64,000 nucleotides of DNA, from the NCBI RefSeq assembly GCF_050947335.1, contig NW_027473318.1, positions 2,790,001 to 2,854,000 of the forward strand, given 5' to 3'. The notes beneath the pieces are model-generated. The model was not told where the DNA came from. It ran no database searches and was given only the letters and a program-made list of their open reading frames with translations. The stretch comes from Megachile rotundata. Taxonomy: Eukaryota; Arthropoda; Insecta; Hymenoptera; Megachilidae. Positions 25,893-39,288 of the stretch are shown piece after piece (position 1 is the stretch's first letter; each line of letters begins with the position of its first letter). The position numbers and the translations under genes were made by a program.

Positions 25893-26297
25893 GATTGTGA
25901 TTGTATGAATGCGATTGTATGATTGTGATTGCATAATTGTGATTGTATGATTGTGATTGTATGATTGCGATTGTATGATTGTGATTGTATGATTGTGATG
26001 TATGATTGTAATTGTATGATTATGATTGTATGATTGTGATTGTATGATTGTCATGGTATGATTGTGATGGTATGATTGTGATTGTATGATTGCGATCGTA
26101 TGATTCTGATTGTATGATTATGGTTGTATGATTGTGATTGTATGATTGCGATTGTATGATTGTGATTGTATGTTTATGATTGTATTTTTGTGATTTTATG
26201 ATTGTGATTGTATGATTGTGATTGTATGATTGTGATTGTATGATTGCGATTGTATGAATGCGATTGTATGATTGTGATTGCATAATTGTGATTGTAT

Positions 26298-26313
26298 GAT
26301 TGTGATTTATGTA
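26298..26313 (+). repeat. 16-bp unit, unique length error
   Basis: GATTGTGATTTATGTA is two bases longer than a unit and restores the register lost at 25,881. The sister copy at about 20,377-20,390 is a normal 14-mer. Confidence 0.9.
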
Positions 26314-26577
26314 GATTGCGATTGTATGATTGTGATTGTATGATTGTGATGTATGATTGTAATTGTATGATTATGATTGTATGATTGTGATTGTATGATT
26401 GTCATGGTATGATTGTGATGGTATGATTGTGATTGTATGATTGTGATGTATGATTGTAATTGTATGATTATGATTGTATGATTGTGATTGTATGATTGAG
26501 ATTGTATGATTGTGATTGTATGATTGCGATTGTATGATTGTGATTGTATGATTGTGATTGTATGATTGTGATTGTAT

Positions 26578-28530
26578 GATTGTATTTGGGAGATTGTATT
26601 TGGGAGATTGTATTTGGGAGATTGTAATTGTATGATTGCGATTGTATGATTGTGATTGTATGATTGCGATTGTATGATTGTGATTGTATGATTGTGATGT
26701 ATGATTGTAATTGTATGATTGCGATGTATGACTGTAATTGTATGATTGTGATTGTATGATTGTGATTGTATGATTGTGATTGTATGATTATGATAGTATG
26801 ATTGTGATTGTATGATTGTGACTGTATGATTGTGATTGTATGATTGTATTTGGGAGATTGTATTTGGGAGATTGTATTTGGGAGATTGTAACTGTATGAT
26901 TGCGATTGTATGATTGTGATTGTATGATTGCGATTGTATGATTGCGGTTGTATGATTGTGATGTATGATTGTAATTGTATGATTATGATTGTATGATTGT
27001 GATTGTATGATTGTGATTGTATGATTGTATTTGGGAGATTGTATTTGGGAGATTGTAATTGTATGATTGCGATTGTATGATTGTGATTGTATGATTGCGA
27101 TTGTATGATTGTGATTGTATGATTGTGATGTATGATTGTAATTGTATGATTATGATTGTATGATTGTGATTGTATGATTGTGATGGTATGATTGTGATTG
27201 TATGATTGTATTTGGGAGATTGTATTTGGGAGATTGTATTTGGGAGATTGTAATTGTATGATTGCGATTGTATGATTGTGATTGTATGATTGTGTTTGTA
27301 TGATTGTGATTGTATGATTGTGATTGTATGAGTGTGATTGACTGATTGTGGTTGTGCGATTGTGATTGTACGATTGTGATTGTACGATTGTGATTGTATG
27401 ATTGTGATTGTATGATTATGATTGTATGATTGTGATTGCATGATTGTGATTGTATGATTGTGATTGCATGATTTTGAATGTATGATTCTGATTGTATGAT
27501 TGTGATTGTATGATTGTGATTGTATGATTGTGAGTGTATGATTGTGATTATATGATTGTGATTGTATGATTGTGATAGTATGATTGTGATTGTATGATTG
27601 TGATTGCATGATTGTGATTGTATGATTGCAATTGTATGATTGTGATTGTATGATTATGATTTTATGATTGTGATTGCATGATTGTGATTGTATGGTTGTG
27701 ATTGTATGATTGTGATTGTATGATTGTGACAGTATGATTGTGATTGTTTGATTGTGATTGTATGATTGTGATTGTATGATTGTGATTGTATGATTGTGAT
27801 TGTATGATTCTATTTGGGAGATTGTATTTGGGAGATTGTATTTGGGAGATTGTATTTGGGAGATTGTAATTGTATGATTGCGATTGTATGATTGTGATTG
27901 TATGATTGTGATGTATGATTGTAATTGTATGATTATGATTGTATGATTGTGATTGTATGATTGTGATTGTATGATTGTGATTGTATGATTGTATTTGGGA
28001 GATTGTATTTGGGAGATTGTAATTGTATGATTGCGATTGTATGATTGTGATTCTATGATTGTGATTGTATGGTTGTGATTGTATGATTGTGATTGTGTGA
28101 GTGTGATTGTCTGATTGTGGTTGTGCGTTTGTGATTGTACGATTGTGAATGTACGATTGTGATTGTATGATTGTGGTTGTATGAATATGATTGTATGATT
28201 GTGATTGCATGATTGTGATTGTATGATTGTGGTTGTATGATTGTGATTGTATGAATGCGATTGTATGATTGTGATTGCATAATTGTGATTGTATGATTGT
28301 GATTGTATGATTGTGATTGTATGTTTGCGATTGTATGATTGTGATGTTATGATTGTGATTGTATGATTGTGATTGTGTGAGTGTGATTGTCTGATTGTGG
28401 TTGTGCGTTTGTGATTGTACGATTGTGAATGTACGATTGTGATTGTATGATTGTGGTTGTATGAATATGATTGTATGATTGTGATTGCATGATTGTGATT
28501 GTATGATTGTGATTGTATGATTGTGATTGT
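26578..28530. repeat. 2,666-bp higher-order unit, copy 4 (incomplete)
   Basis: The equivalent of copy 2 at an offset of 5,921 bp. It is cut by a junction at about 28,585-28,600, where the sequence jumps back to a position equivalent to 27,464 (offset 1,133 = 81 x 14 - 1). Confidence 0.85.
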
Positions 28531-28596
28531 ATGATTGTGATTGTATGATTGTGATTGTATGATTGTGATTGTATGAATGCGATTGTATGATTGTGA

Positions 28597-30376
28597 TTGC
28601 ATGATTTTGAATGTATGATTCTGATTGTATGATTGTGATTGTATGATTGTGATTGTATGATTGTGAGTGTATGATTGTGATTATATGATTGTGATTGTAT
28701 GATTGTGATAGTATGATTGTGATTGTATGATTGTGATTGCATGATTGTGATTGTATGATTGCAATTGTATGATTGTGATTGTATGATTATGATTTTATGA
28801 TTGTGATTGCATGATTGTGATTGTATGGTTGTGATTGTATGATTGTGATTGTATGATTGTGACAGTATGATTGTGATTGTTTGATTGTGATTGTATGATT
28901 GTGATTGTATGATTGTGATTGTATGATTGTGATTGTATGATTCTATTTGGGAGATTGTATTTGGGAGATTGTATTTGGGAGATTGTATTTGGGAGATTGT
29001 AATTGTATGATTGCGATTGTATGATTGTGATTGTATGATTGTGATGTATGATTGTAATTGTATGATTATGATTGTATGATTGTGATTGTATGATTGTGAT
29101 TGTATGATTGTGATTGTATGATTGTATTTGGGAGATTGTATTTGGGAGATTGTAATTGTATGATTGCGATTGTATGATTGTGATTCTATGATTGTGATCG
29201 TATGGTTGTGATTGTATGATTGTGATTGTGTGAGTGTGATTGTCTGATTGTGGTTGTGCGTTTGTGATTGTACGATTGTGAATGTACGATTGTGATTGTA
29301 TGATTGTGGTTGTATGAATATGATTGTATGATTGTGATTGCATGATTGTGATTGTATGATTGTGGTTGTATGATTGTGATTGTATGAATGCGATTGTATG
29401 ATTGTGATTGCATAATTGTGATTGTATGATTGTGATTGTATGATTGTGATTGTATGTTTGCGATTGTATGATTGTGATGTTATGATTGTGATTGTATGAT
29501 TGTGATTGTGTGAGTGTGATTGTCTGATTGTGGTTGTGCGTTTGTGATTGTACGATTGTGAATGTACGATTGTGATTGTATGATTGTGGTTGTATGAATA
29601 TGATTGTATGATTGTGATTGCATGATTGTGATTGTATGATTGTGATTGTATGATTGTGATTGTATGATTGTGATTGTATGATTGTGATTGTATGATTGTG
29701 ATTGTATGAATGCGATTGTATGATTGTGATTGCATAATTGTGATTGTATGATTGTGATTGTATGATTGCGATTGTATGATTGTGATTGTATGATTGTGAT
29801 GTATGATTGTAATTGTATGATTATGATTGTATGATTGTGATTGTATGATTGTCATGGTATGATTGTGATGGTATGATTGTGATTGTATGATTGCGATCGT
29901 ATGATTCTGATTGTATGATTATGGTTGTATGATTGTGATTGTATGATTGCGATTGTATGATTGTGATTGTATGTTTATGATTGTATTTTTGTGATTTTAT
30001 GATTGTGATTGTATGATTGTGATTGTATGATTGTGATTGTATGATTGCGATTGTATGAATGCGATTGTATGATTGTGATTGCATAATTGTGATTGTATGA
30101 TTGTGATTGTATGATTGCGATTGTATGATTGTGATTGTATGATTGTGATGTATGATTGTAATTGTATGATTATGATTGTATGATTGTGATTGTATGATTG
30201 TCATGGTATGATTGTGATGGTATGATTGTGATTGTATGATTGTGATGTATGATTGTAATTGTATGATTATGATTGTATGATTGTGATTGTATGATTGAGA
30301 TTGTATGATTGTGATTGTATGATTGCGATTGTATGATTGTGATTGTATGATTGTGATTGTATGATTGTGATTGTAT
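28597..30376. repeat. Partial higher-order unit (tail of the 2,666-bp unit)
   Basis: Matches 18,877-20,656 at an offset of 9,720 bp, and its first kilobase matches 27,464-28,495 at an offset of 1,133 bp. It is a truncated unit that starts inside the period. The left junction joins a GAATGCG/GATTGCAT context to the TTTTGAATG unit. Clusters at 28,939 (4 copies) and 29,120 (2 copies). Confidence 0.85.
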
Positions 30377-33030
30377 GATTGTATTTGGGAGATTGTATTT
30401 GGGAGATTGTATTTGGGAGATTGTAATTGTATGATTGCGATTGTATGATTGTGATTGTATGATTGCGATTGTATGATTGTGATTGTATGATTGTGATGTA
30501 TGATTGTAATTGTATGATTGCGATGTATGACTGTAATTGTATGATTGTGATTGTATGATTGTGATTGTATGATTGTGATTGTATGATTATGATAGTATGA
30601 TTGTGATTGTATGATTGTGACTGTATGATTGTGATTGTATGATTGTATTTGGGAGATTGTATTTGGGAGATTGTATTTGGGAGATTGTAACTGTATGATT
30701 GCGATTGTATGATTGTGATTGTATGATTGCGATTGTATGATTGCGGTTGTATGATTGTGATGTATGATTGTAATTGTATGATTATGATTGTATGATTGTG
30801 ATTGTATGATTGTGATTGTATGATTGTATTTGGGAGATTGTATTTGGGAGATTGTAATTGTATGATTGCGATTGTATGATTGTGATTGTATGATTGCGAT
30901 TGTATGATTGTGATTGTATGATTGTGATGTATGATTGTAATTGTATGATTATGATTGTATGATTGTGATTGTATGATTGTGATGGTATGATTGTGATTGT
31001 ATGATTGTATTTGGGAGATTGTATTTGGGAGATTGTATTTGGGAGATTGTAATTGTATGATTGCGATTGTATGATTGTGATTGTATGATTGTGTTTGTAT
31101 GATTGTGATTGTATGATTGTGATTGTATGAGTGTGATTGACTGATTGTGGTTGTGCGATTGTGATTGTACGATTGTGATTGTACGATTGTGATTGTATGA
31201 TTGTGATTGTATGATTATGATTGTATGATTGTGATTGCATGATTGTGATTGTATGATTGTGATTGCATGATTTTGAATGTATGATTCTGATTGTATGATT
31301 GTGATTGTATGATTGTGATTGTATGATTGTGAGTGTATGATTGTGATTATATGATTGTGATTGTATGATTGTGATAGTATGATTGTGATTGTATGATTGT
31401 GATTGCATGATTGTGATTGTATGATTGCAATTGTATGATTGTGATTGTATGATTATGATTTTATGATTGTGATTGCATGATTGTGATTGTATGGTTGTGA
31501 TTGTATGATTGTGATTGTATGATTGTGACAGTATGATTGTGATTGTTTGATTGTGATTGTATGATTGTGATTGTATGATTGTGATTGTATGATTGTGATT
31601 GTATGATTCTATTTGGGAGATTGTATTTGGGAGATTGTATTTGGGAGATTGTATTTGGGAGATTGTAATTGTATGATTGCGATTGTATGATTGTGATTGT
31701 ATGATTGTGATGTATGATTGTAATTGTATGATTATGATTGTATGATTGTGATTGTATGATTGTGATTGTATGATTGTGATTGTATGATTGTATTTGGGAG
31801 ATTGTATTTGGGAGATTGTAATTGTATGATTGCGATTGTATGATTGTGATTCTATGATTGTGATTGTATGGTTGTGATTGTATGATTGTGATTGTGTGAG
31901 TGTGATTGTCTGATTGTGGTTGTGCGTTTGTGATTGTACGATTGTGAATGTACGATTGTGATTGTATGATTGTGGTTGTATGAATATGATTGTATGATTG
32001 TGATTGCATGATTGTGATTGTATGATTGTGGTTGTATGATTGTGATTGTATGAATGCGATTGTATGATTGTGATTGCATAATTGTGATTGTATGATTGTG
32101 ATTGTATGATTGTGATTGTATGTTTGCGATTGTATGATTGTGATGTTATGATTGTGATTGTATGATTGTGATTGTGTGAGTGTGATTGTCTGATTGTGGT
32201 TGTGCGTTTGTGATTGTACGATTGTGAATGTACGATTGTGATTGTATGATTGTGGTTGTATGAATATGATTGTATGATTGTGATTGCATGATTGTGATTG
32301 TATGATTGTGATTGTATGATTGTGATTGTATGATTGTGATTGTATGATTGTGATTGTATGATTGTGATTGTATGAATGCGATTGTATGATTGTGATTGCA
32401 TAATTGTGATTGTATGATTGTGATTGTATGATTGCGATTGTATGATTGTGATTGTATGATTGTGATGTATGATTGTAATTGTATGATTATGATTGTATGA
32501 TTGTGATTGTATGATTGTCATGGTATGATTGTGATGGTATGATTGTGATTGTATGATTGCGATCGTATGATTCTGATTGTATGATTATGGTTGTATGATT
32601 GTGATTGTATGATTGCGATTGTATGATTGTGATTGTATGTTTATGATTGTATTTTTGTGATTTTATGATTGTGATTGTATGATTGTGATTGTATGATTGT
32701 GATTGTATGATTGCGATTGTATGAATGCGATTGTATGATTGTGATTGCATAATTGTGATTGTATGATTGTGATTGTATGATTGCGATTGTATGATTGTGA
32801 TTGTATGATTGTGATGTATGATTGTAATTGTATGATTATGATTGTATGATTGTGATTGTATGATTGTCATGGTATGATTGTGATGGTATGATTGTGATTG
32901 TATGATTGTGATGTATGATTGTAATTGTATGATTATGATTGTATGATTGTGATTGTATGATTGAGATTGTATGATTGTGATTGTATGATTGCGATTGTAT
33001 GATTGTGATTGTATGATTGTGATTGTATGA
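30377..33030. repeat. 2,666-bp higher-order unit, copy 5
   Basis: Matches 20,657 onwards at an offset of 9,720 bp, and its right part matches 29,711-30,364 at 2,666 bp. Clusters at 30,377 (3), 30,641 (3), 30,822 (2), 31,003 (3), 31,605 (4) and 31,786 (2). The next cluster expected at about 33,043 is absent, so the higher-order unit stops here and domain II begins. Confidence 0.87.
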
Positions 33031-33590
33031 TTGTGATTGTATGATTGTGATTGTATGATTGTGATGGTATGATTTCGATTGTATGATTGTGATTGTCTGA
33101 TTGTGATTGTATGATTGTGAATGTATGATTGTGATTGTATGATTGTGATTGTATGATTGTGATAGTATGATTGTGATTGTATGATTGTGGTTGTATGATT
33201 GTGATTGTATGAATGCGATTGTATGATTGTGATTGCATAATTGTGATTGTATGATTGTGATTGTATGATTGCGATTGTATGATTGTGATTGTATGATTGT
33301 GATGTATGATTGTGATTGTATGAATGCGATTGTATGATTGTGATTGCATAATTGTGATTGTATGATTGTGATTGTATGATTGTGATTGTATGTTTGCGAT
33401 TTTATGATTGTGATGTTATGATTGTGATTGTATGATTGTGATTGTATGATTGTGATTGTATGAGTGTGATTGTCTGATTGTGGTTGTGCGTTTGTGATTG
33501 TACGATTGTGAATGTACGATTGTGATTGTATGATTGTGGTTGTATGAATATGATTGTATGATTGTGATTGCATGATTGTGATTGTATGAT
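32895..33590. repeat. Segmental copy J1 (partner 54,627-55,308)
   Basis: Unit order, including GATTGAG, TTTCG, GTCTG, GTGAATG, GATAG and two GCATAAT units, matches 54,627-55,308. The offset is 21,732 bp at the left and 21,718 bp at the right (one unit difference). This is the longest-range match noted within the window. Confidence 0.8.
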
Positions 33591-34224
33591 TGTGATTGTA
33601 TGATTGTGATTGTATGATTGTGATTGTATGATTGTGATTGTCTGATTGTGGTTGTGCGATTGTGATTGTATGATTGTGATTCTGTGATTGTGATTGTATG
33701 ATTGTGATTGTATGATTGTGATTGTATGATTGTATTTGGGAGATTGTATTTGGGAGATTGTAATTGTATGATTGCGATTGTATGATTGTGATTGTATGAT
33801 TGCGATTGTATGATTGTGATTGTATGATTGTGATGTATGATTGTAATTGTATGATTATGATTGTATGATTGTGATTGTATGATTGTGATTGTATGATTGT
33901 ATTTGGGAGATTGTATTTGGGAGATTGTATTTGGGAGATTGTAATTGTATGATTGCGATTGTATGATTGTGATTGTATGATTGCGATTGTATGATTGTGA
34001 TTGTATGATTGTGATGTATGATTGTAATTGTATGATTATGATTGTATGATTGTGATTGTATGATTGTGATGGTATGATTGTGATGGTATGATTGTGATTG
34101 TATGATTGCGATCGTATGATGGTGATTGTATGATTATGATTGTATGATTGTGATTGTATGATTGCGATTGTATGATTGTCATTGTATGATTATGATTGTA
34201 TTTTTGTGATTTTATGATTGTGAT

Positions 34225-36868
34225 TGTATCATTGTGATTGTATGATTGTGATTGTATGATTGCGATTGTATGAATGCGATTGTATGAATGTTATTGCATA
34301 ATTGTGATTGTATGATTGTGATTGTATGATTGTGATTGTATGATTGTGATTGTATGATTGTAATTGTATGATTATGATTGTATGATTGTGATTGTATGAT
34401 TGAGATTCTATGATTGTGATTGTATGATTGCGATTGTATGATTGTCATTGTATGATTGCGATTGTATGATTGTGATTGTATGATTGTGATTGTATGATTG
34501 TGATTGTATGATTGTGATTGTATGATTGTGAAAGTATGATTGTGATTGTATGATTGTGTTTGTATGATTGTGATTGTATGATTGTGATTGTATGAGTGTG
34601 ATTGACTGATTGTGGTTGTGCGATTGTGATTGTACGATTGTGATTGTACGATTGTGATTGTATGATTGTGATTGTATGATTATGATTGTATGATTGTGAT
34701 TGCATGATTGTGATTGTATGATTGTGATTGCATGATTTTGAATGTATGATTCTGATTGTATGATTGTGATTGTATGATTGTGATTGTATGATTGTATGTG
34801 TATGATTGTGATTATATGATTGTGATTGTATGATTGTGATAGTATGATTGTGATTGTATGATTGTGATTGCATGATTGTGATTGTATGATTGCAATTGTA
34901 TGATTGTGATTGTATGATTATGATTTTATGATTGTGATTGCATGATTGTGATTGTATGGTTGTGATTGTATGATTGTGATTGTATGATTGTGACTGTATG
35001 ATTGTGATTGTATGATTGTGATTGTATGATTGTGAAAGTATGATTGTGATTCTATGATTGTGATTGTATGATTGTGATTGTATGATTGTGATTGTCTGAT
35101 TGTGGTTGTGCGATTGTGATTGTACGATTGTGATTGTACGATTGTGATTGTATGATTGTGATTGCATGATTATGATTGTATGATTGTGATTGCATGATTG
35201 TGACTGTATGATTGTATTTGGGAGATTGTATTTGGGAGATTGTATTTGAGAGATTGTAATTGTATGATTGCTATTGTATGATTGTGATTGTACGATTGTG
35301 ATTGCATGATTGTGACTGTATGATTGTGATTATATGATTGTGATTGTATGATTGAGATTGTATGATTGTGATTGTATGATTGCGATTGTATGATTGTGAT
35401 TGTATGATTGCGATTGTATGATTGTGATTGTATGATTGTGATGTATGTTTGTAATTGTATGATTATGATTGTATGATTGTGATTGTATGATTGAGATTGT
35501 ATGATTGTGATTGTATGATTGTGATTGCATGATTGTGACTGTATGATTGTGATTGTATGATTGTGATTGTGTGATTGAGATTGTATGATTGTGATTGTAT
35601 GATTGCGATTGTATGATTGTGATTGTATGATTGCGATTGTATGATTGCGATTGTATGATTGCGATTGTATGATTGTGATTGTATGATTGTGATTGTATGA
35701 TTGTGATTGTATGATTGTGATTGTATGATTGTGATTGTATGATTGTGATTGTATGATTGTGATTGTATGATTGTGATTGTATGATTGTGACTGTATGATT
35801 GTGATTGTATGATTGTGATTGTATGATTGTGATTGTATGATTGTATTTGGGAGATTGTATTTGGGAGATTGTAATTGTATGATTGCGATTGTATGATTGT
35901 GATTGTATGATTGCGATTGTATGATTGTGATTGTATGATTGTGATGTATGATTGTAATTGTATGATTATGATTGTATGATTGTGATTGTATGATTGAGAT
36001 TGTATGATTGTGATTGTATGATTGCGATTGTATGATTGTGATTGTATGATTGTGATTGTATGATTGTGATTGTATGATTGTGATGGTATGATTTCGATTG
36101 TATGATTGTGATTGTCTGATTGTGATTGTATGATTGTGAATGTATGATTGTGATTGTATGATTGTGATTGTATGATTGTGATAGTATGATTGTGATTGTA
36201 TGATTGTTATTGTATGATTGCGATTGTATGAATGCGATTGTATGATTGTGATTGCATAATTGTGATTGTATGATTGTGATTGTATGATTGTGATTGTATG
36301 ATTGTGATTGTATGATTGTGGTTGTATGATTGTGATTGTATGAATGCGATTGTATGATTGTGATTGCATAATTGTGATTGTATGATTGTGATTGTATGAT
36401 TGTGATTGTATGTTTGCGATTGTATCATTGTGATGTTATGATTGTGATTGTATGATTGTGATTGTATGATTGTGATTGTATGAGTGTGATTGTCTGATTG
36501 TGGTTGTGCGTTTGTGATTGTACGATTGTGAATGTACGATTGTGATTGTATGATTGTGGTTGTATGAATGTGATTGTATGATTGTCATTGCATGATTGCG
36601 ATTGTATGATTGTGATTGTATGTTTATGATTGTATTTTTGTGATTTTATGATTGTGATTGTATGATTGTGATTGTATGATTGTGATTGTATGATTGCGAT
36701 TGTATGAATGCGATTGTATGATTGTGATTGCATAATTGTGATTGTATGATTGTGATTGTATGATTGTGATTGTATGATTGTGATTGTATGATTGTGGTTG
36801 TATGATTGTGATTGTATGAATGCGATTGTATGATTGTGATTGCATAATTGTGATTGTATGATTGCGAT
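34225..36868. repeat. Tandem duplication F, copy 1 (2,644 bp)
   Basis: Matches 36,869-39,288. 2,644 equals 189 x 14 - 2, with two 13-bp units inside (near 35,442 and 35,941; the first is followed by GTTTGTAATTGTAT). Clusters at 35,210-35,251 (3, last TTGAGA) and 35,839-35,866 (2). Confidence 0.87.
35210..35251 (+). repeat. TTGGGA/TTGAGA cluster, domain II type
   Basis: Two GATTGTATTTGGGA units then one GATTGTATTTGAGA, followed by GATTGTAATTGTAT and GATTGCTATTGTAT. This composite recurs eleven times, only in domain II, and marks its higher-order units. Confidence 0.92.
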
Positions 36869-39288
36869 TGTATGATTGTGATTGTATGATTGTGATTGTA
36901 TGATTGCGATTGTATGAATGCGATTGTATGAATGTTATTGCATAATTGTGATTGTATGATTGTGATTGTATGATTGTGATTGTATGATTGTGATTGTATG
37001 ATTGTAATTGTATGATTATGATTGTATGATTGTGATTGTATGATTGAGATTCTATGATTGTGATTGTATGATTGCGATTGTATGATTGTCATTGTATGAT
37101 TGCGATTGTATGATTGTGATTGTATGATTGTGATTGTATGATTGTGATTGTATGATTGTGATTGTATGATTGTGAAAGTATGATTGTGATTGTATGATTG
37201 TGTTTGTATGATTGTGATTGTATGATTGTGATTGTATGAGTGTGATTGACTGATTGTGGTTGTGCGATTGTGATTGTACGATTGTGATTGTACGATTGTG
37301 ATTGTATGATTGTGATTGTATGATTATGATTGTATGATTATGATTGCATGATTGTGATTGTATGATTGTGATTGCATGATTTTGAATGTATGATTCTGAT
37401 TGTATGATTGTGATTGTATGATTGTGATTGTATGATTGTGAGTGTATGATTGTGATTATATGATTGTGATTGTATGATTGTGATAGTATGATTGTGATTG
37501 TATGATTGTGATTGCATGATTGTGATTGTATGATTGCAATTGTATGATTGTGATTGTATGATTATGATTTTATGATTGTGATTGCATGATTGTGATTGTA
37601 TGGTTGTGATTGTATGATTGTGATTGTATGATTGTGACTGTATGATTGTGATTGTATGATTGTGATTGTATGATTGTGAAAGTATGATTGTGATTCTATG
37701 ATTGTGATTGTATGATTGTGATTGTATGATTGTGATTGTCTGATTGTGGTTGTGCGATTGTGATTGTACGATTGTGATTGTACGATTGTGATTGTATGAT
37801 TGTGATTGTATGATTATGATTGTATGATTGTGATTGCATGATTGTGACTGTATGATTGTATTTGGGAGATTGTATTTGGGAGATTGTATTTGAGAGATTG
37901 TAATTGTATGATTGCTATTGTATGATTGTGATTGTACGATTGTGATTGCATGATTGTGACTGTATGATTGTGATTATATGATTGTGATTGTATGATTGAG
38001 ATTGTATGATTGTGATTGTATGATTGCGATTGTATGATTGTGATTGTATGATTGCGATTGTATGATTGTGATTGTATGATTGTGATGTATGTTTGTAATT
38101 GTATGATTATGATTGTATGATTGTGATTGTATGATTGAGATTGTATGATTGTGATTGTATGATTGTGATTGCATGATTGTGACTGTATGATTGTGATTGT
38201 ATGATTGTGATTGTGTGATTGAGATTGTATGATTGTGATTGTATGATTGCGATTGTATGATTGTGATTGTATGATTGCGATTGTATGATTGCGATTGTAT
38301 GATTGCGATTGTATGATTGTGATTGTATGATTGTGATTGTATGATTGTGATTGTATGATTGTGATTGTATGATTGTGATTGTATGATTGTGATTGTATGA
38401 TTGTGATTGTATGATTGTGATTGTATGATTGTGACTTTATGATTGTGATTGTATGATTGTGATTGTATGATTGTGATTGTATGATTGTATTTGGGAGATT
38501 GTATTTGGGAGATTGTAATTGTATGATTGCGATTGTATGATTGTGATTGTATGATTGCGATTGTATGATTGTGATTGTATGATTGTGATGTATGATTGTA
38601 ATTGTATGATTATGATAGTATGATTGTGATTGTATGATTGTTATTGTATGATTGCGATTGTATGAATGCGATTGTATGATTGTGATTGCATAATTGTGAT
38701 TGTATGATTGTGATTGTATGATTGTGATTGTATGATTGTGATTGTATGATTGTGGTTGTATGATTGTGATTGTATGAATGCGATTGTATGATTGTGATTG
38801 CATAATTGTGATTGTATGATTGTGATTGTATGATTGTGATTGTATGTTTGCGATTGTATGATTGTGATGTTATGATTGTGATTGTATGATTGTGATTGTA
38901 TGATTGTGATTGTATGAGTGTGATTGTCTGATTGTGGTTGTGCGTTTGTGATTGTACGATTGTGAATGTACGATTGTGATTGTATGATTGTGGTTGTATG
39001 AATGTGATTGTATGATTGTCATTGCATGATTGCGATTGTATGATTGTGATTGTATGTTTATGATTGTATTTTTGTGATTTTATGATTGTGATTGTATGAT
39101 TGTGATTGTATGATTGTGATTGTATGATTGCGATTGTATGAATGCGATTGTATGATTGTGATTGCATAATTGTGATTGTATGATTGTGATTGTATGATTG
39201 TGATTGTATGATTGTGGTTGTATGATTGTGATTGTATGAATGCGATTGTATGATTGTGATTGCATAATTGTGATTGTATGATTGTGAT
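36869..39288. repeat. Tandem duplication F, copy 2, with 210-bp deletion
   Basis: Second copy of 34,225-36,868. The offset drops from 2,644 to 2,434 bp near 38,612 because 210 bp (15 units) present at about 35,970-36,180 are missing. The loss joins TTATGAT directly to AGTATG, giving a unit with both variants. One further unit is lost near 39,200. Confidence 0.87.

Larger units (their letters stand above)
23912..26577. repeat. 2,666-bp higher-order unit, copy 3
   Basis: The equivalent of copy 1 carried in the second 5,921-bp duplicate (17,991 + 5,921). It carries the only two length errors in the window that are neither 13 nor 14 bp, the 12-bp and 16-bp units. They cancel, so the total length stays 2,666 bp. 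Confidence 0.88.
22621..28530. repeat. Tandem duplication E, copy 2 (5,921 bp)
   Basis: Near-identical second copy of 16,700-22,620, including both nested 2,666-bp units. Differences are few: a 12-bp unit at 25,881-25,892, a 16-bp unit at 26,298-26,313, and scattered base changes. Such high similarity implies a recent event. Cluster starts: 22,836, 23,045, 23,912, 24,176, 24,357, 24,538, 25,140, 25,321, 26,578, 26,842, 27,023, 27,204, 27,806 and 27,987. Confidence 0.9.
1..33000. repeat. Domain I of the array
   Basis: This part shares one set of variant units: TTGGGA clusters of 2 to 5 copies, none ending in TTGAGA; the T-rich two-unit landmark; and both forms of the cytosine-bearing four-unit landmark. 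It lacks the TTTCG unit and the doubled GATTGTGATGTTAT seen further right. It consists of nested duplications with offsets of about 7.0, 7.7, 10.2, 1.93, 5.92, 2.67 and 9.72 kb. The boundary near 33.0 kb is placed where the first TTTCG unit appears (about 33,072) and is approximate. Confidence 0.7.

Noticed and set aside
26298..26313. An insertion-site scar of a mobile element at the 16-bp unit
   Set aside because: Only two extra bases are present, with no flanking target duplication. A simple indel or consensus error explains it better.
16700..28530. Transposable element with long direct repeats
   Set aside because: The 5.9-kb duplicates are tandem, in register, and contain only satellite units. 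There are no coding domains, terminal inverted repeats or target-site duplications.
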